Below, piece after piece: positions 1-7,886 of a stretch of 35,045 bases of DNA. The DNA is from Candidatus Gastranaerophilales bacterium. Its GTDB lineage: Bacteria; Cyanobacteriota; Vampirovibrionia; Gastranaerophilales; Gastranaerophilaceae. Location: the NCBI GenBank assembly GCA_947624685.1, contig CANQLJ010000017.1, positions 1 to 35,045 of the forward strand. Direction: 5' to 3'. The translations under genes were made by a program, and so were the position numbers. The stretch's first letter is position 1. Each line of letters opens with the position of its first letter. The notes below the pieces were generated by a model, which was given only the letters and a program-made list of their open reading frames with translations, ran no database searches and had not been told where the DNA came from.

Positions 1-61
1 AGCCCTAGCACCACAGGAGCCAAAGAAAGTCCCGGCTTGGTTAGATTCAATCATCCGTTAC

Positions 62-163
62 GTGCACTAAGTTCGAGACGACACTCCCGCGCATCTTTTC
101 CTTGAGGTTTAATGCAAGCACCCCATACGCAGAGCGCTCCGTGCCGTCTCTCACTAAGTGCAC
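62..163. repeat. GC-rich imperfect inverted repeat, candidate structured RNA
   Basis: The arms lie at 62-84 (starting GTGCACTAAG) and 141-163 (ending CTAAGTGCAC). They pair over 23 positions with about 19 matches. Between them are 56 bases that are also rich in G and C. In an AT-rich genome, a GC-rich stretch with long pairing arms and no ORF is typical of a structural RNA, but I could not match it to 6S, SRP, tmRNA or RNase P RNA by eye. It could also be a transposon-derived repeat. The strand cannot be decided. Confidence 0.4.
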
Positions 164-192
164 AGGATTTTTAGGTGTTTGGGCCCCCATAT

Positions 193-347
193 CCTTGTAT
201 AGTGTCATGCTGAACTGACTAGAAAATAGCGCGCATCGAATTTTCTGTTCGTATGAAGCGTTTCAGCATCTGAGGAGTATAGAATTGCATGTTTTATTCT
301 TGCATTGGTCAGACCCTGAAACGAGTTCGGAATGACACGATACAAGG
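193..347. repeat. Nested inverted-repeat (MITE/REP-like) element
   Basis: The outer arms are at 193-216 (CCTTGTATAGTGTCATGCTG...) and 324-347. They match at 21 of 24 positions when one is reverse-complemented. Inside, ATGCTGAA at 208-215 pairs with TTCAGCAT at 262-269, and a 7-bp hairpin lies at 221-227/240-246. The right side carries GACCCTGAAACGAGTTCGG. This TCATGCTGAACT...GTTTCAGCATCT layout resembles short dispersed repeats I recall from several unrelated bacterial genomes, which are probably non-autonomous elements. No transposase is in the window. Copy number is unknown. Confidence 0.6.
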
Positions 348-375
348 TTGTTGGGATTCCAAGCATCTACTGAAT

Positions 376-407
376 AAAAAAAGTGCCCATATTGGTAAAA
401 AGGGCAC
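376..407 (-). terminator. Rho-independent terminator of the prepilin-like gene
   Basis: Read on the minus strand, GTGCCC (407-402) is followed by a 13-base loop, then GGGCAC (388-383), then seven T (382-376). It lies 43 bases after the stop codon of the minus-strand gene at 450-1982. The stem is short at 6 bp, but it is GC-rich and directly followed by the U-tract. Confidence 0.7.
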
Positions 408-449
408 GGTATCAAAATACAAAAAATAACATGAAAAGTTTTGATAACA

Positions 450-1982
450 TTAATTACGAACACATGTGCCATAGCCACTGTACCAGCCGTGATCATCAAC
501 ACGAAGATGTCCTTCTGATCTACAAATATCATCAGCGCTGTTAGTTTCTACATATTTATAACCAGAAAGACAACTGGTGCAACCACTCGTAGGTGGTTTA
601 TAATTTATATATTCACATTTTATACTAGGACCGCCGTTAATTTTATCACAACACTGTATTGCCAATGAATATATACTTGCTCCGCAAGAACAACAACCGG
701 TTGGACATCTGCTATCCCCCTTCTCAACACAGGTTGAACCATTCCATATTGAACAACCTGTGCACCTTTCTGCACAGTAGCTCCCCGTCCAATACTGTGA
801 TGAAGCGCACCTGCTGCTACATCCGCTTCCATTCCAATAAAATTCGCCCGTACATTTATCAACACATGCTGTTCCATTCCATTGTTGGCTATCAGGGCAT
901 GGTGCTTGGCATGTCTTTTTGTCTGTGGAGATGAAGGTGGCGGGGGAACAACATTGCATTGTGGTACCGTCGGGACAATAGCAATTAGTGCCGGAGCAGC
1001 CTGTTGCGGAACAGTTGGTGTCTGAACATGTACTGCATGCGGTATTTCCGCCACTGGTAGAATTGGTTGCCGAGATGTACGAACCTGAACCGCAAGTGAG
1101 GCATGCGTTTTGGGCTTCATTTGGCTGATAATTACTTCCCGTACACAATTCGTAACTGCTATGTTCTTTGGAATCGTCGGGAGTGTATGTACCTGCCGGG
1201 GTCTTTGTGGGTGTTGTTTGTTTGGGGTTGGGACAATAGTACCCGTTGTTACACGGGTGCTTTGTCCCAGGAGTTGGATCTGTTCCCGATTCAGGGCAAT
1301 AATAGCCCTTTTCGCAATCTATACAAGCACTGTGGGCGGGGTTAGCGTAAGTCCCACCTGTGCAAGTTTTACAATATGTTAAAAGATTATTACTATTTTT
1401 AGCGGCGATTTTTCCGGCGGGGCATTGCGATTGGCCGGTTGCACCTTCGCTACAGGATTCGGTAGTTGAAGTTAAAGAACAGGTGTTTGGGATGTAGCCG
1501 GGGTCTGTTGGCTTTTTGTTTTTGCCATCCGGGCAATAATAGCCAATCGGGCATTTTTCGCACATGCCATCAACAAGGTAATAACCTGTTTGACACTCGC
1601 GGCATGAACTTGTGTTACAAACCAAACACCCTTCGCCAAAGCCTCTTGTGGGGTCATTGCAGGGTAAGCATGCACAAATTTCATCTTTTGTTTCAACGTC
1701 TTTAAGGTTCGCAAATTGTCCTTCGGGACAATGGTCTTGGCATAATTTACACTCTTTTCCTTTGCACATCAAGCACCAGGGCGAGATTTTAGCGCAATCA
1801 ATAGACATCGACCCTCCGCCACCTATGGTCGTCCCACTTGATTTAACTTTTTTTGTGATAATTGGGGCAAAGGCTGATGCGATGCAGGATATGACAATTA
1901 AGCTTACCAACAATTCCACAAGCGAGAACGCCAAGAGCTTTTGAAACTTATTTTTGTGAAAAAGTTTTAATAATAGTAACAT
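450..1982 (-). CDS. Type IV prepilin-like protein with large cysteine-rich ectodomain
   Basis: Predicted 510 aa. The start at 1982 is chosen because AAAGGAGTTAATAAAT precedes this ATG; an in-frame extension to 2081 has no such site and would put extra hydrophobic sequence ahead of the leader. Residues 1-18 form a basic leader, then A18|FSLVE with Glu at mature position +5, then a hydrophobic helix. This is the classic prepilin peptidase site of type IV pilins and pseudopilins. The rest is extracellular by inference and holds about 58 cysteines. Three GYYCP units resemble the Cys-rich repeats of eukaryotic receptor ectodomains. Near the C-terminus are four units of the form W-[NT]-G-x-x-C-x-x-[RK]-[CG]. 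GC and Cys/Gly codon content are visibly higher than in the neighbours. No pilus assembly genes lie nearby. It may be a minor pilin or adhesin; the ligand is unknown. Confidence 0.8.
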   Translation of the reverse strand: MLLLLKLFHKNKFQKLLAFSLVELLVSLIVISCIASAFAPIITKKVKSSGTTIGGGGSMSIDCAKISPWCLMCKGKECKLCQDHCPEGQFANLKDVETKDEICACLPCNDPTRGFGEGCLVCNTSSCRECQTGYYLVDGMCEKCPIGYYCPDGKNKKPTDPGYIPNTCSLTSTTESCSEGATGQSQCPAGKIAAKNSNNLLTYCKTCTGGTYANPAHSACIDCEKGYYCPESGTDPTPGTKHPCNNGYYCPNPKQTTPTKTPAGTYTPDDSKEHSSYELCTGSNYQPNEAQNACLTCGSGSYISATNSTSGGNTACSTCSDTNCSATGCSGTNCYCPDGTTMQCCSPATFISTDKKTCQAPCPDSQQWNGTACVDKCTGEFYWNGSGCSSRCASSQYWTGSYCAERCTGCSIWNGSTCVEKGDSRCPTGCCSCGASIYSLAIQCCDKINGGPSIKCEYINYKPPTSGCTSCLSGYKYVETNSADDICRSEGHLRVDDHGWYSGYGTCVRN

Positions 1983-2299
1983 ATTTATTAACTCCTTTTT
2001 TAAAAACATGATGAAAAAAATTTTCGCAAAAGTCATGAGCATGTTACCATGTGAAATAAATAATGTAAACATATTTATCACTTCAAATAGTAAAAAAATA
2101 TTATAATGATATAGAAACTACAGGCTAAATAGTAGTTAAATCGGGCTAAGACCAAAGGATGAACAGAAAAAAATATAAAAATATTAAACTAAATTATATC
2201 AATAACTATGTTACTATTATTTTTTTATATCAACGCAATTATGGTTCATGTATTTTATTCTAACATTTATCATATAAGTAACATACTTAAGGGATAAAT
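1983..2299. other. Divergent intergenic region
   Basis: This 317-base spacer separates the minus-strand prepilin-like gene from the plus-strand XRE regulator. It is extremely AT-rich. Apart from the SD sequences at its two edges, I see several TATAAT-like hexamers but no convincing -35/-10 pair, no hairpin and no ORF. Confidence 0.5.
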
Positions 2300-2650
2300 A
2301 TGGATAAATCATTAATCGGAAAAAAAATTAAAGAAGCAAGAATTACCCAAGGCCTCACCCAAGCGCAGCTTGCCGAGATGGTTTCATTGCATGAAAAGCA
2401 CATTTCAAGGATTGAAGCAGGAAAATATTTACCCACGTTAGAAAACATTATAAAAATATTTAAGATTTTAAAAATCGAACTTTCGATGTGCAATATTGAT
2501 GTCAAAATCCCTATAGAAGAAAATGTTATCAAAATGGAATTTATGAGGCTAATTAACAATTCGTCCGACAATGAGCTTGAATTTTATTTGGGACTTTTAA
2601 AACAAGCCCAAAAAGGCCTGGGGAAATTTAAAGCGAGCCTTAAAGTTTAA
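2300..2650 (+). CDS. XRE-family HTH transcriptional regulator
   Basis: This 116-aa protein has an N-terminal Cro/C1-type helix-turn-helix at about residues 6-60 (IGKKIKEARITQGLTQAQLA, then HISRIEAGKYLPTLENI), the standard layout of XRE DNA-binding domains. The C-terminal half (about 65-116) is helical and charged and probably serves dimerisation; no ligand domain is recognisable. AAGGGA stands 6 bases before the ATG. It is divergent from the prepilin-like gene and could regulate it, but no operator was found to support that. XRE proteins of this size also occur in phage and toxin-antitoxin settings, and neither is evident here. Confidence 0.85.
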   Translation: MDKSLIGKKIKEARITQGLTQAQLAEMVSLHEKHISRIEAGKYLPTLENIIKIFKILKIELSMCNIDVKIPIEENVIKMEFMRLINNSSDNELEFYLGLLKQAQKGLGKFKASLKV

Positions 2651-2664
2651 TTTTTATTTTTTAT

Positions 2665-2979
2665 TTATAGTTCTATCTCTTCGTAATCACCCATTGACTT
2701 AAGTTGTTTTAATTTTATGTTATGAACAGTCATATCAACGATTTTTTCAAAGCTTTTCATGTCTTTTATTTTTGGGGAAAATTCCTTAATCAAAGTGTCT
2801 CGAACCATTTTTTCGAGCTTTTCGTTATCTTTATTTATATCTTTTTTATCCTCAGGGATGAGATAATCGATGTATCTTGAGGCGATTTTGCAGTCTTGCA
2901 GGCTTGAAAACATTGCCCATTTGAGTTTTGGGCTGATGCTTTTTAGTTTTCTTACTATTTTGAAATTTTTGAAATTCAT
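2665..2979 (-). CDS. Small hypothetical protein
   Basis: This 104-aa protein is not recognised. It is highly charged and lysine-rich, has no signal peptide or membrane segment, and contains one cysteine. It is probably largely helical (SFEKIVDMTVHNIKLKQLKS near the C-terminus). GAGG lies 7 bases before the ATG, which supports real translation. It converges on the XRE gene with a 14-base gap and is divergent from pgi. Function unknown. Confidence 0.65.
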   Translation of the reverse strand: MNFKNFKIVRKLKSISPKLKWAMFSSLQDCKIASRYIDYLIPEDKKDINKDNEKLEKMVRDTLIKEFSPKIKDMKSFEKIVDMTVHNIKLKQLKSMGDYEEIEL

Positions 2980-3264
2980 TTTAACCTCATTATGGAAAAT
3001 TATATAGGTCTTTGACTTTTATAATCCTTTAAAGTTTGCTGAAAAAATAAAGTGACACTAAACCGTAATATAATTTACAAAAGTTTACTAAACCTATTCG
3101 GATAAATCAATCAGATATAATTATATAGCATTTTTTTTGTTTTGAAAAGAATATTTAAAAAAATTATCAAAATGTAATATAACGTTAAGATTAACCCTTA
3201 AAGGTCTTTACGAGAAATTATCAAAGGGTAAAATAATATATGTCGGAGTTAATAAGGTTTATCC

Positions 3265-4662
3265 ATGATTAAATTAGATTATACAAATGTTTTAAGTGAA
3301 ACTATCGGGAATGAAGGGCTTGATTTGGCGCAAAAGTTTAATGAATATGCGCCGAAGATTCAAGAAATCATCACGAATTTAAACATGAACAAAGATAAAC
3401 CGGGGACATTTTTGCAATGGATGAATCTTGGATATAACGAAGAAACTGTTTGGTATGTAAAAGAATTTGCTTCGATGGTTGAAAATCGTTTTGATAATGT
3501 GCTGGTTTTGGGTATCGGAGGTTCGGCCCTTGGCGCAAAGGCGCTATCGGAAGCGCTTTTAAGACCATATTGGAATTTATTGGACAAAGAAAAAAGAGAC
3601 AATTTTCCAAGGATATTTTTCCTTGATAACATTGACCCCGACGAGATAAATAGTCTCTTAGATATAATTGATTTAAGAAAAACCTTGGTTAATGTCATTA
3701 CAAAATCCGGTTCAAGCGCTGAGACGATGAGCCAGTTTATGATTTTAAAAGACAGATTGTATAGTCTTTTGGGAGATGATTACAGAAAAAATATCGTTGC
3801 CACGACGGATAAACAAGCGGGGGTTTTAAGACAGCTTGCAAACGAAGAAGGATATAAGACTTTTGTTGTGCCGGATGACGTTGCAGGGCGCTATAGCGTC
3901 TTTTCGGCAGTCGGGTTAGTGCCTTTGGCGCTTGTGGGGATTGATATAGATGAGATAATTCGCGGCATAAAGATAATGGATTTGGGTCTTAAAAATACCG
4001 ACATTAATAAAAACATTGCCGCGCAAAATGCGCTCATTCATTATTTAATGGATAGGGAGAAAAATAAATTTATAAGCGTTTTAATGCCGTATTCGGCAAG
4101 ATTAAAATATATTTGTGATTGGTATAGCGAGCTTTGGGCAGAATCGTTAGGAAAAAAACTTGATTTATCGGGAAATGTCATAAACAATAACCCGACCCCT
4201 CTAAAAGCAGTCGGTGTGAGCGACCAACACTGTCTTTTGCAGCTATTTAACGAAGGAAAAAATGATAAACTGGTGACATTTATTAATGTCGATGAATTTT
4301 CAACAACGCTTGATATACCAAATATCTTTGAATATACGAATTTGAATTATCTTTCGGGAAAAACCATTAATCGCCTGATGGAAGCGCAAATTAATTCGAT
4401 GAAAGTGTCATTGTGCGACTATCAAAAGCCAAATGTCACTATTCATCTGCCCAAGATTAACGAGTATTATCTTGCGCAACTGTTTTATATGCTCGAGATG
4501 CAAACGGCGATTGCCGCGCAATTGTATAATATTGATGCGTTTAATCAGCCCGCAGTCGAACAGGCAAAGAACTATCTTTATGCGCTTATGGGCAGAGTCG
4601 GCTATGAAGAAAGCGCGCTTGAATTAGATAAAAAGATAAATAGCAAAGCATTAAACATTTAA
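3265..4662 (+). CDS. pgi: Glucose-6-phosphate isomerase
   Basis: This 465-aa cytosolic enzyme interconverts glucose 6-phosphate and fructose 6-phosphate, linking glycolysis to glycogen and cell-wall sugar synthesis. The SIS-fold sugar-phosphate sites are visible: VLGIGGSALGA at 81-91, and TKSGSSAET at about 147-154, the counterpart of SKSGTT-ET. The PGI signature appears as DDVAGRYSVFSAVG at about 204-217. The catalytic Glu lies in ELWAESLGKKLD, the His in SDQHCLLQLF, and the C-terminal FNQPAVEQAKNY holds the conserved Lys. The length fits the shorter bacterial type. It is a single gene with its own 285-base upstream region; AAGG is 7 bases before the ATG. Confidence 0.95.
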   Translation: MIKLDYTNVLSETIGNEGLDLAQKFNEYAPKIQEIITNLNMNKDKPGTFLQWMNLGYNEETVWYVKEFASMVENRFDNVLVLGIGGSALGAKALSEALLRPYWNLLDKEKRDNFPRIFFLDNIDPDEINSLLDIIDLRKTLVNVITKSGSSAETMSQFMILKDRLYSLLGDDYRKNIVATTDKQAGVLRQLANEEGYKTFVVPDDVAGRYSVFSAVGLVPLALVGIDIDEIIRGIKIMDLGLKNTDINKNIAAQNALIHYLMDREKNKFISVLMPYSARLKYICDWYSELWAESLGKKLDLSGNVINNNPTPLKAVGVSDQHCLLQLFNEGKNDKLVTFINVDEFSTTLDIPNIFEYTNLNYLSGKTINRLMEAQINSMKVSLCDYQKPNVTIHLPKINEYYLAQLFYMLEMQTAIAAQLYNIDAFNQPAVEQAKNYLYALMGRVGYEESALELDKKINSKALNI

Positions 4663-4681
4663 AATTCTTTTTATTTGTTTT

Positions 4682-7600
4682 TTATATAACATTTATGGAG
4701 CAAAAATCCCTAAATTCGCAATATTTACAACTATCTGCGCTGCAATTATTTGAAGCGGGTTCAAAATCGAGGTTTTCAATTCCTTTTATCGCGTCTTTAA
4801 AATTATTTAAAACCATTTCGCAATCGCACGCGCTTGGAGTTAATGTTACTTTTGACCCATCCAACAAAAAGACAAAAGAAACATCTTTAACGGTACTATT
4901 TGTCAATTTTTCAAAGAAATATTTATAAAGACAAATTTGATTATAATATCCCCAACTTTCCCCATCAAGCGAGATTGATTTTTCTTTTAAAGGGTTTGAA
5001 GTTTTATAGTCGATTATCGAAAAAGTGCCATCGGGGTTTTTTTCGATTTTGTCAATTATTCCATAAAATTTTATATCATCACTTTCAACTTTCACTTGAT
5101 ATTCAACCCCAAAGATATTTTCGGGGCTAATATCTAAAATATGATGATAGTACTTTTCAAGCTCGTTTTTACCTCTTATAAAATACCTGTTTTTAATAGT
5201 TTTGTTTGAAAAAGGAAATTTTTTTGATAATTCTTCATATTTTTCAAGCATTTTTGATTTTTCGATATATATTTTATTTTTAATTGCATAATTATTAACA
5301 TATTCAAAAACAGCGTGGATTAAGCTTCCATAGGCAGCGCCATCGTTAAAACCGTCACGAGCGCCAAGAGAGAGGATTTTTGAATAGAGGTATTTTCTTT
5401 TGCAATCAAGATAGGTGTTAATGGATGTTGGCGAATGAAATTTATTTTTAATTGAAGCTTTGATAAATTCTTCAAAATCTCTTTTATAATCATAAGATTT
5501 TTTTTCTAATATTTTTTTAGATTCATCAATATAGTTTTCAAGCGTCGAATCGGATAGGTCATATGTTTCCATTAAATCTTTTGCTTGAATTATCCAAGAA
5601 CTTGGAGAGCTTGCGCGTTTAGCTGAACCCATAACGTAAGATAATCTTAAAGTGTGTTTTGCTCTTGTCATTCCGACATACATATTTTTAATTCTGTCTG
5701 AAATTTTATATTCCTTCCACTGTTCATCGGTTTTATAGGTTTCTTTCGGGGTAGGAATTGTGGGTTTAAAAGATTTAGAAGAACTTTCCCATCTGTTAGC
5801 TTGCAAAGACGGCATATAGACATATTCATATTCTTTACCTTTGGAGCTATGATATGTCGTTAATTGAATTGCGTTTAATTCTACAGGAGGCTTTGATATT
5901 TTAATATCAACTTCATCATCATCTTGAACAATTAAAAGATATTCTATAAAATCAGATAATGTAACGGCGTTGTTGATTTTTGAAAAATCGTCCGCTTCTT
6001 CGATGATTTTTTTAAGAGCCAAAATATTTTCATTTTTGTTTATGGGGTTTTCCGTAAAATAGCGAAAAATTCCCGTTTTTGCTCCCGTTTCCATAACGAT
6101 ATTTTTAATTGTTTCGCTGTTTTGATAGTTTAAAAGTTCGCTATACGTTGTGATAAATTTTTCGATTTTTTCTTTGTCAACCCAATCACCACAATTTTTT
6201 ATCGTATCAATTATTGAATCATTTAAACTTAGGTTTTGAATGATTTTAGATATATCTAAAGGGTTAAATTTAAAAGGTTCCATAAGCAATAATTTTAATA
6301 TTTTATCGCCATATATTTGAGGGTTTACAAGCATTTGAAGGTAATAAAAAAGGGTTATAAAAGAATTTATCCTATAGATACTTTTTCCTTCTTTAAGTTC
6401 AACAGGAATGTTTCTGTTTTTTAATAAATCATAAAACTCCCCTAATTCGTCGTTGTTTGTTGTAATTATTGCTATTTGGGACAATTTTTTTTCGTTGCTT
6501 TTGTCTTTTGGGCACTCAGGGCTGTTAATTAAATCTTCAATTTCATCAACAATTTTTATAAATTCATCTTGCTTATTATAATATTTTGTCAGGCGGACTT
6601 TTTCTGATTTTTTTAAAATATCGTTGTTTTTTGCAATTAAATCTTTATTAATATTATATTTTTTAAAATCAGGGTTAATTTCAAGCCTTCTTGTATCTTG
6701 TTTTGATACACTTCTTGCCACATCTAAGATTTCTTGAGTGGAGCGCATATTTTCATTTAGGCAGATAACTTTTGTGTCGGGGAAGTGTTTGAGGTAATTT
6801 TCGATATTATCTAAATTTGCCCCTTGAAAAGAATAGATTATCTGATCATCATCCCCCACAACAAAGATATTTTCGCAAACCGAAGCGAGATTAAAGACAA
6901 TTGCATTTTGAATGTCATTTGTGTCTTGATATTCATCCACCATAATATAATCATATTTTTTTGCTATTTCGTTTAAAAAAGCTTTTGATTCATTAAATTT
7001 TTCCAACACGAAACAAATCATATCGTCAAAATCAATGTAGCTTAGTGCTTGGGTTTTAGACAGATATAATTCATAAAATTGCCAAATTTCTTTTGCTTTG
7101 TTTATATCAGAGGTTACTTTTTCTATTTCGCTTTTTAATTTTTCGATTTTTTTGATGTTTGTTGAATTATTTTCGATTAATTCGTGAAGCTCATATTGAA
7201 GCTCAAGCTTTTTTGGCATCCAGGACGGGTTTTTTTCGATATTTTCAAAATACTGTTCTTTGGATAATCTGTTTCTTTTAATTTCTTTTATTTTATCCAG
7301 GATTATTTTTAAATAGACATAAGGGTTATTTTTTTGGTTTTTGTATTCGATTGGGTTAATTTCATCGATACATTCTTTCATTATTTGTCTTTGGATAGTG
7401 TCACTAATTACTTTATAGCTTTCGCTAAGTTCAAAAGCTTCGGGGTTTTGAGAAATTATATCATTACAAAAACTGTGATAAGTGAAAATATTTACCCCCG
7501 ATTCAATGGTATTTAATTCTTTGTCGAGTCTTTGTTTCATCTCGCTTGCGGCGGCATCGGAAAACGTCAGGCAAAGGATTCTGCTCGGGTCGATTTTTAG

Positions 7601-7747
7601 ATTAATCATCTTTTTTAGTCTTTGAATGATTGTAAAAGTTTTACCCGTCCCGGGCCCTGCCAGAACGAGGTATTTTCCTTCAATATTCTCTATACATTCT
7701 TGCTGCTTTTGGTTTGGTTTAATTTCGGTATCTATAACATTAATCAT
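4682..7747 (-). CDS. UvrD/PcrA-type helicase fused to an Fe-S PD-(D/E)XK nuclease
   Basis: Predicted 1021 aa. The ATG at 7747 is chosen because AAGGGG precedes it by 9 bases; the upstream in-frame ATG at 7768 lacks a site. SF1A helicase motifs run in order: Walker A AGPGTGKT (30-37), Ia LCLTFSDAAASEMK, II DEYQDTN (about 271-277), III GDDDQIIYSFQGA, IV NENMRSTQEIL, V TTYHSSKGKEYEYV, VI YVGMTRAKHTLRL. The C-terminus is a RecB-like nuclease: GIID with D899, then IIDYKT with D913 and K915. An Fe-S set follows, with one upstream Cys in TYLDCKRKY plus C1007-x2-C1010-x5-C1016. This resembles a one-chain AddAB-type end-processing enzyme for double-strand-break repair. No addB or recC partner is adjacent. 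It may act alone or with a distant subunit. Confidence 0.9.
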   Translation of the reverse strand: MINVIDTEIKPNQKQQECIENIEGKYLVLAGPGTGKTFTIIQRLKKMINLKIDPSRILCLTFSDAAASEMKQRLDKELNTIESGVNIFTYHSFCNDIISQNPEAFELSESYKVISDTIQRQIMKECIDEINPIEYKNQKNNPYVYLKIILDKIKEIKRNRLSKEQYFENIEKNPSWMPKKLELQYELHELIENNSTNIKKIEKLKSEIEKVTSDINKAKEIWQFYELYLSKTQALSYIDFDDMICFVLEKFNESKAFLNEIAKKYDYIMVDEYQDTNDIQNAIVFNLASVCENIFVVGDDDQIIYSFQGANLDNIENYLKHFPDTKVICLNENMRSTQEILDVARSVSKQDTRRLEINPDFKKYNINKDLIAKNNDILKKSEKVRLTKYYNKQDEFIKIVDEIEDLINSPECPKDKSNEKKLSQIAIITTNNDELGEFYDLLKNRNIPVELKEGKSIYRINSFITLFYYLQMLVNPQIYGDKILKLLLMEPFKFNPLDISKIIQNLSLNDSIIDTIKNCGDWVDKEKIEKFITTYSELLNYQNSETIKNIVMETGAKTGIFRYFTENPINKNENILALKKIIEEADDFSKINNAVTLSDFIEYLLIVQDDDEVDIKISKPPVELNAIQLTTYHSSKGKEYEYVYMPSLQANRWESSSKSFKPTIPTPKETYKTDEQWKEYKISDRIKNMYVGMTRAKHTLRLSYVMGSAKRASSPSSWIIQAKDLMETYDLSDSTLENYIDESKKILEKKSYDYKRDFEEFIKASIKNKFHSPTSINTYLDCKRKYLYSKILSLGARDGFNDGAAYGSLIHAVFEYVNNYAIKNKIYIEKSKMLEKYEELSKKFPFSNKTIKNRYFIRGKNELEKYYHHILDISPENIFGVEYQVKVESDDIKFYGIIDKIEKNPDGTFSIIDYKTSNPLKEKSISLDGESWGYYNQICLYKYFFEKLTNSTVKDVSFVFLLDGSKVTLTPSACDCEMVLNNFKDAIKGIENLDFEPASNNCSADSCKYCEFRDFCSINVI

Positions 7748-7813
7748 AATTTGAATCCCCTTGAGCATTTAAAAAAGTATTTAAAAAAATTATAACATAT
7801 TTCTAAAATAAAA

Positions 7814-7842
7814 TTGAATTTGACTGTCCTTTAAAGTAAAAT
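7814..7842 (+). promoter_or_regulatory. Sigma-70-type promoter of tyrS
   Basis: TTGAAT at 7814-7819 and TAAAAT at 7837-7842 are separated by exactly 17 bases. The expected start of transcription near 7849 leaves a leader of about 38 bases before the TTG start of tyrS. Support is by consensus only. Confidence 0.5.
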
Positions 7843-7886
7843 AAATGAAGCTTAGCATTTAATACATGTTATAAGGGAATCAAAAG

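Larger units (their letters stand above)
1..449. other. Gene-free left end of the window
   Basis: No credible protein gene is seen here on either strand. The first 180 bases are about 50% GC by direct count, against roughly one-third in neighbouring genes. The stretch holds two separate inverted-repeat structures (62-163 and 193-347) and the terminator of the prepilin-like gene (376-407). The high GC and pairing potential suggest a structured RNA or a mobile repeat rather than a spacer. Confidence 0.6.

Noticed and set aside
20-40. Resemblance of AGAAAGTCCCGGCT to the conserved RNase P RNA core (GAAAGTCCGGGCT)
   Set aside because: It differs at strictly conserved positions, the partner strand and other conserved regions were not found, and the neighbouring inverted repeat does not fit the RNase P fold.
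263-532. An 89-codon minus-strand open frame overlapping the prepilin end
   Set aside because: It runs through the terminator and the nested repeat element, has no SD sequence, and overlaps the real gene in another frame.
620-1944. Several other open frames (up to 166 codons) on both strands inside the prepilin-like gene
   Set aside because: They are shadows created by its higher GC and repetitive Cys/Gly codons; none has an SD site or recognisable domain.
450-1982. Possible diversity-generating retroelement target (repeat-rich, variable-looking C-terminus)
   Set aside because: No reverse transcriptase, template repeat or accessory gene is in the window, and no second copy of the C-terminal coding sequence was seen.
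7748-7768. Upstream in-frame ATG of the helicase-nuclease gene
   Set aside because: It has no SD; the ATG at 7747 has AAGGGG at a suitable distance.
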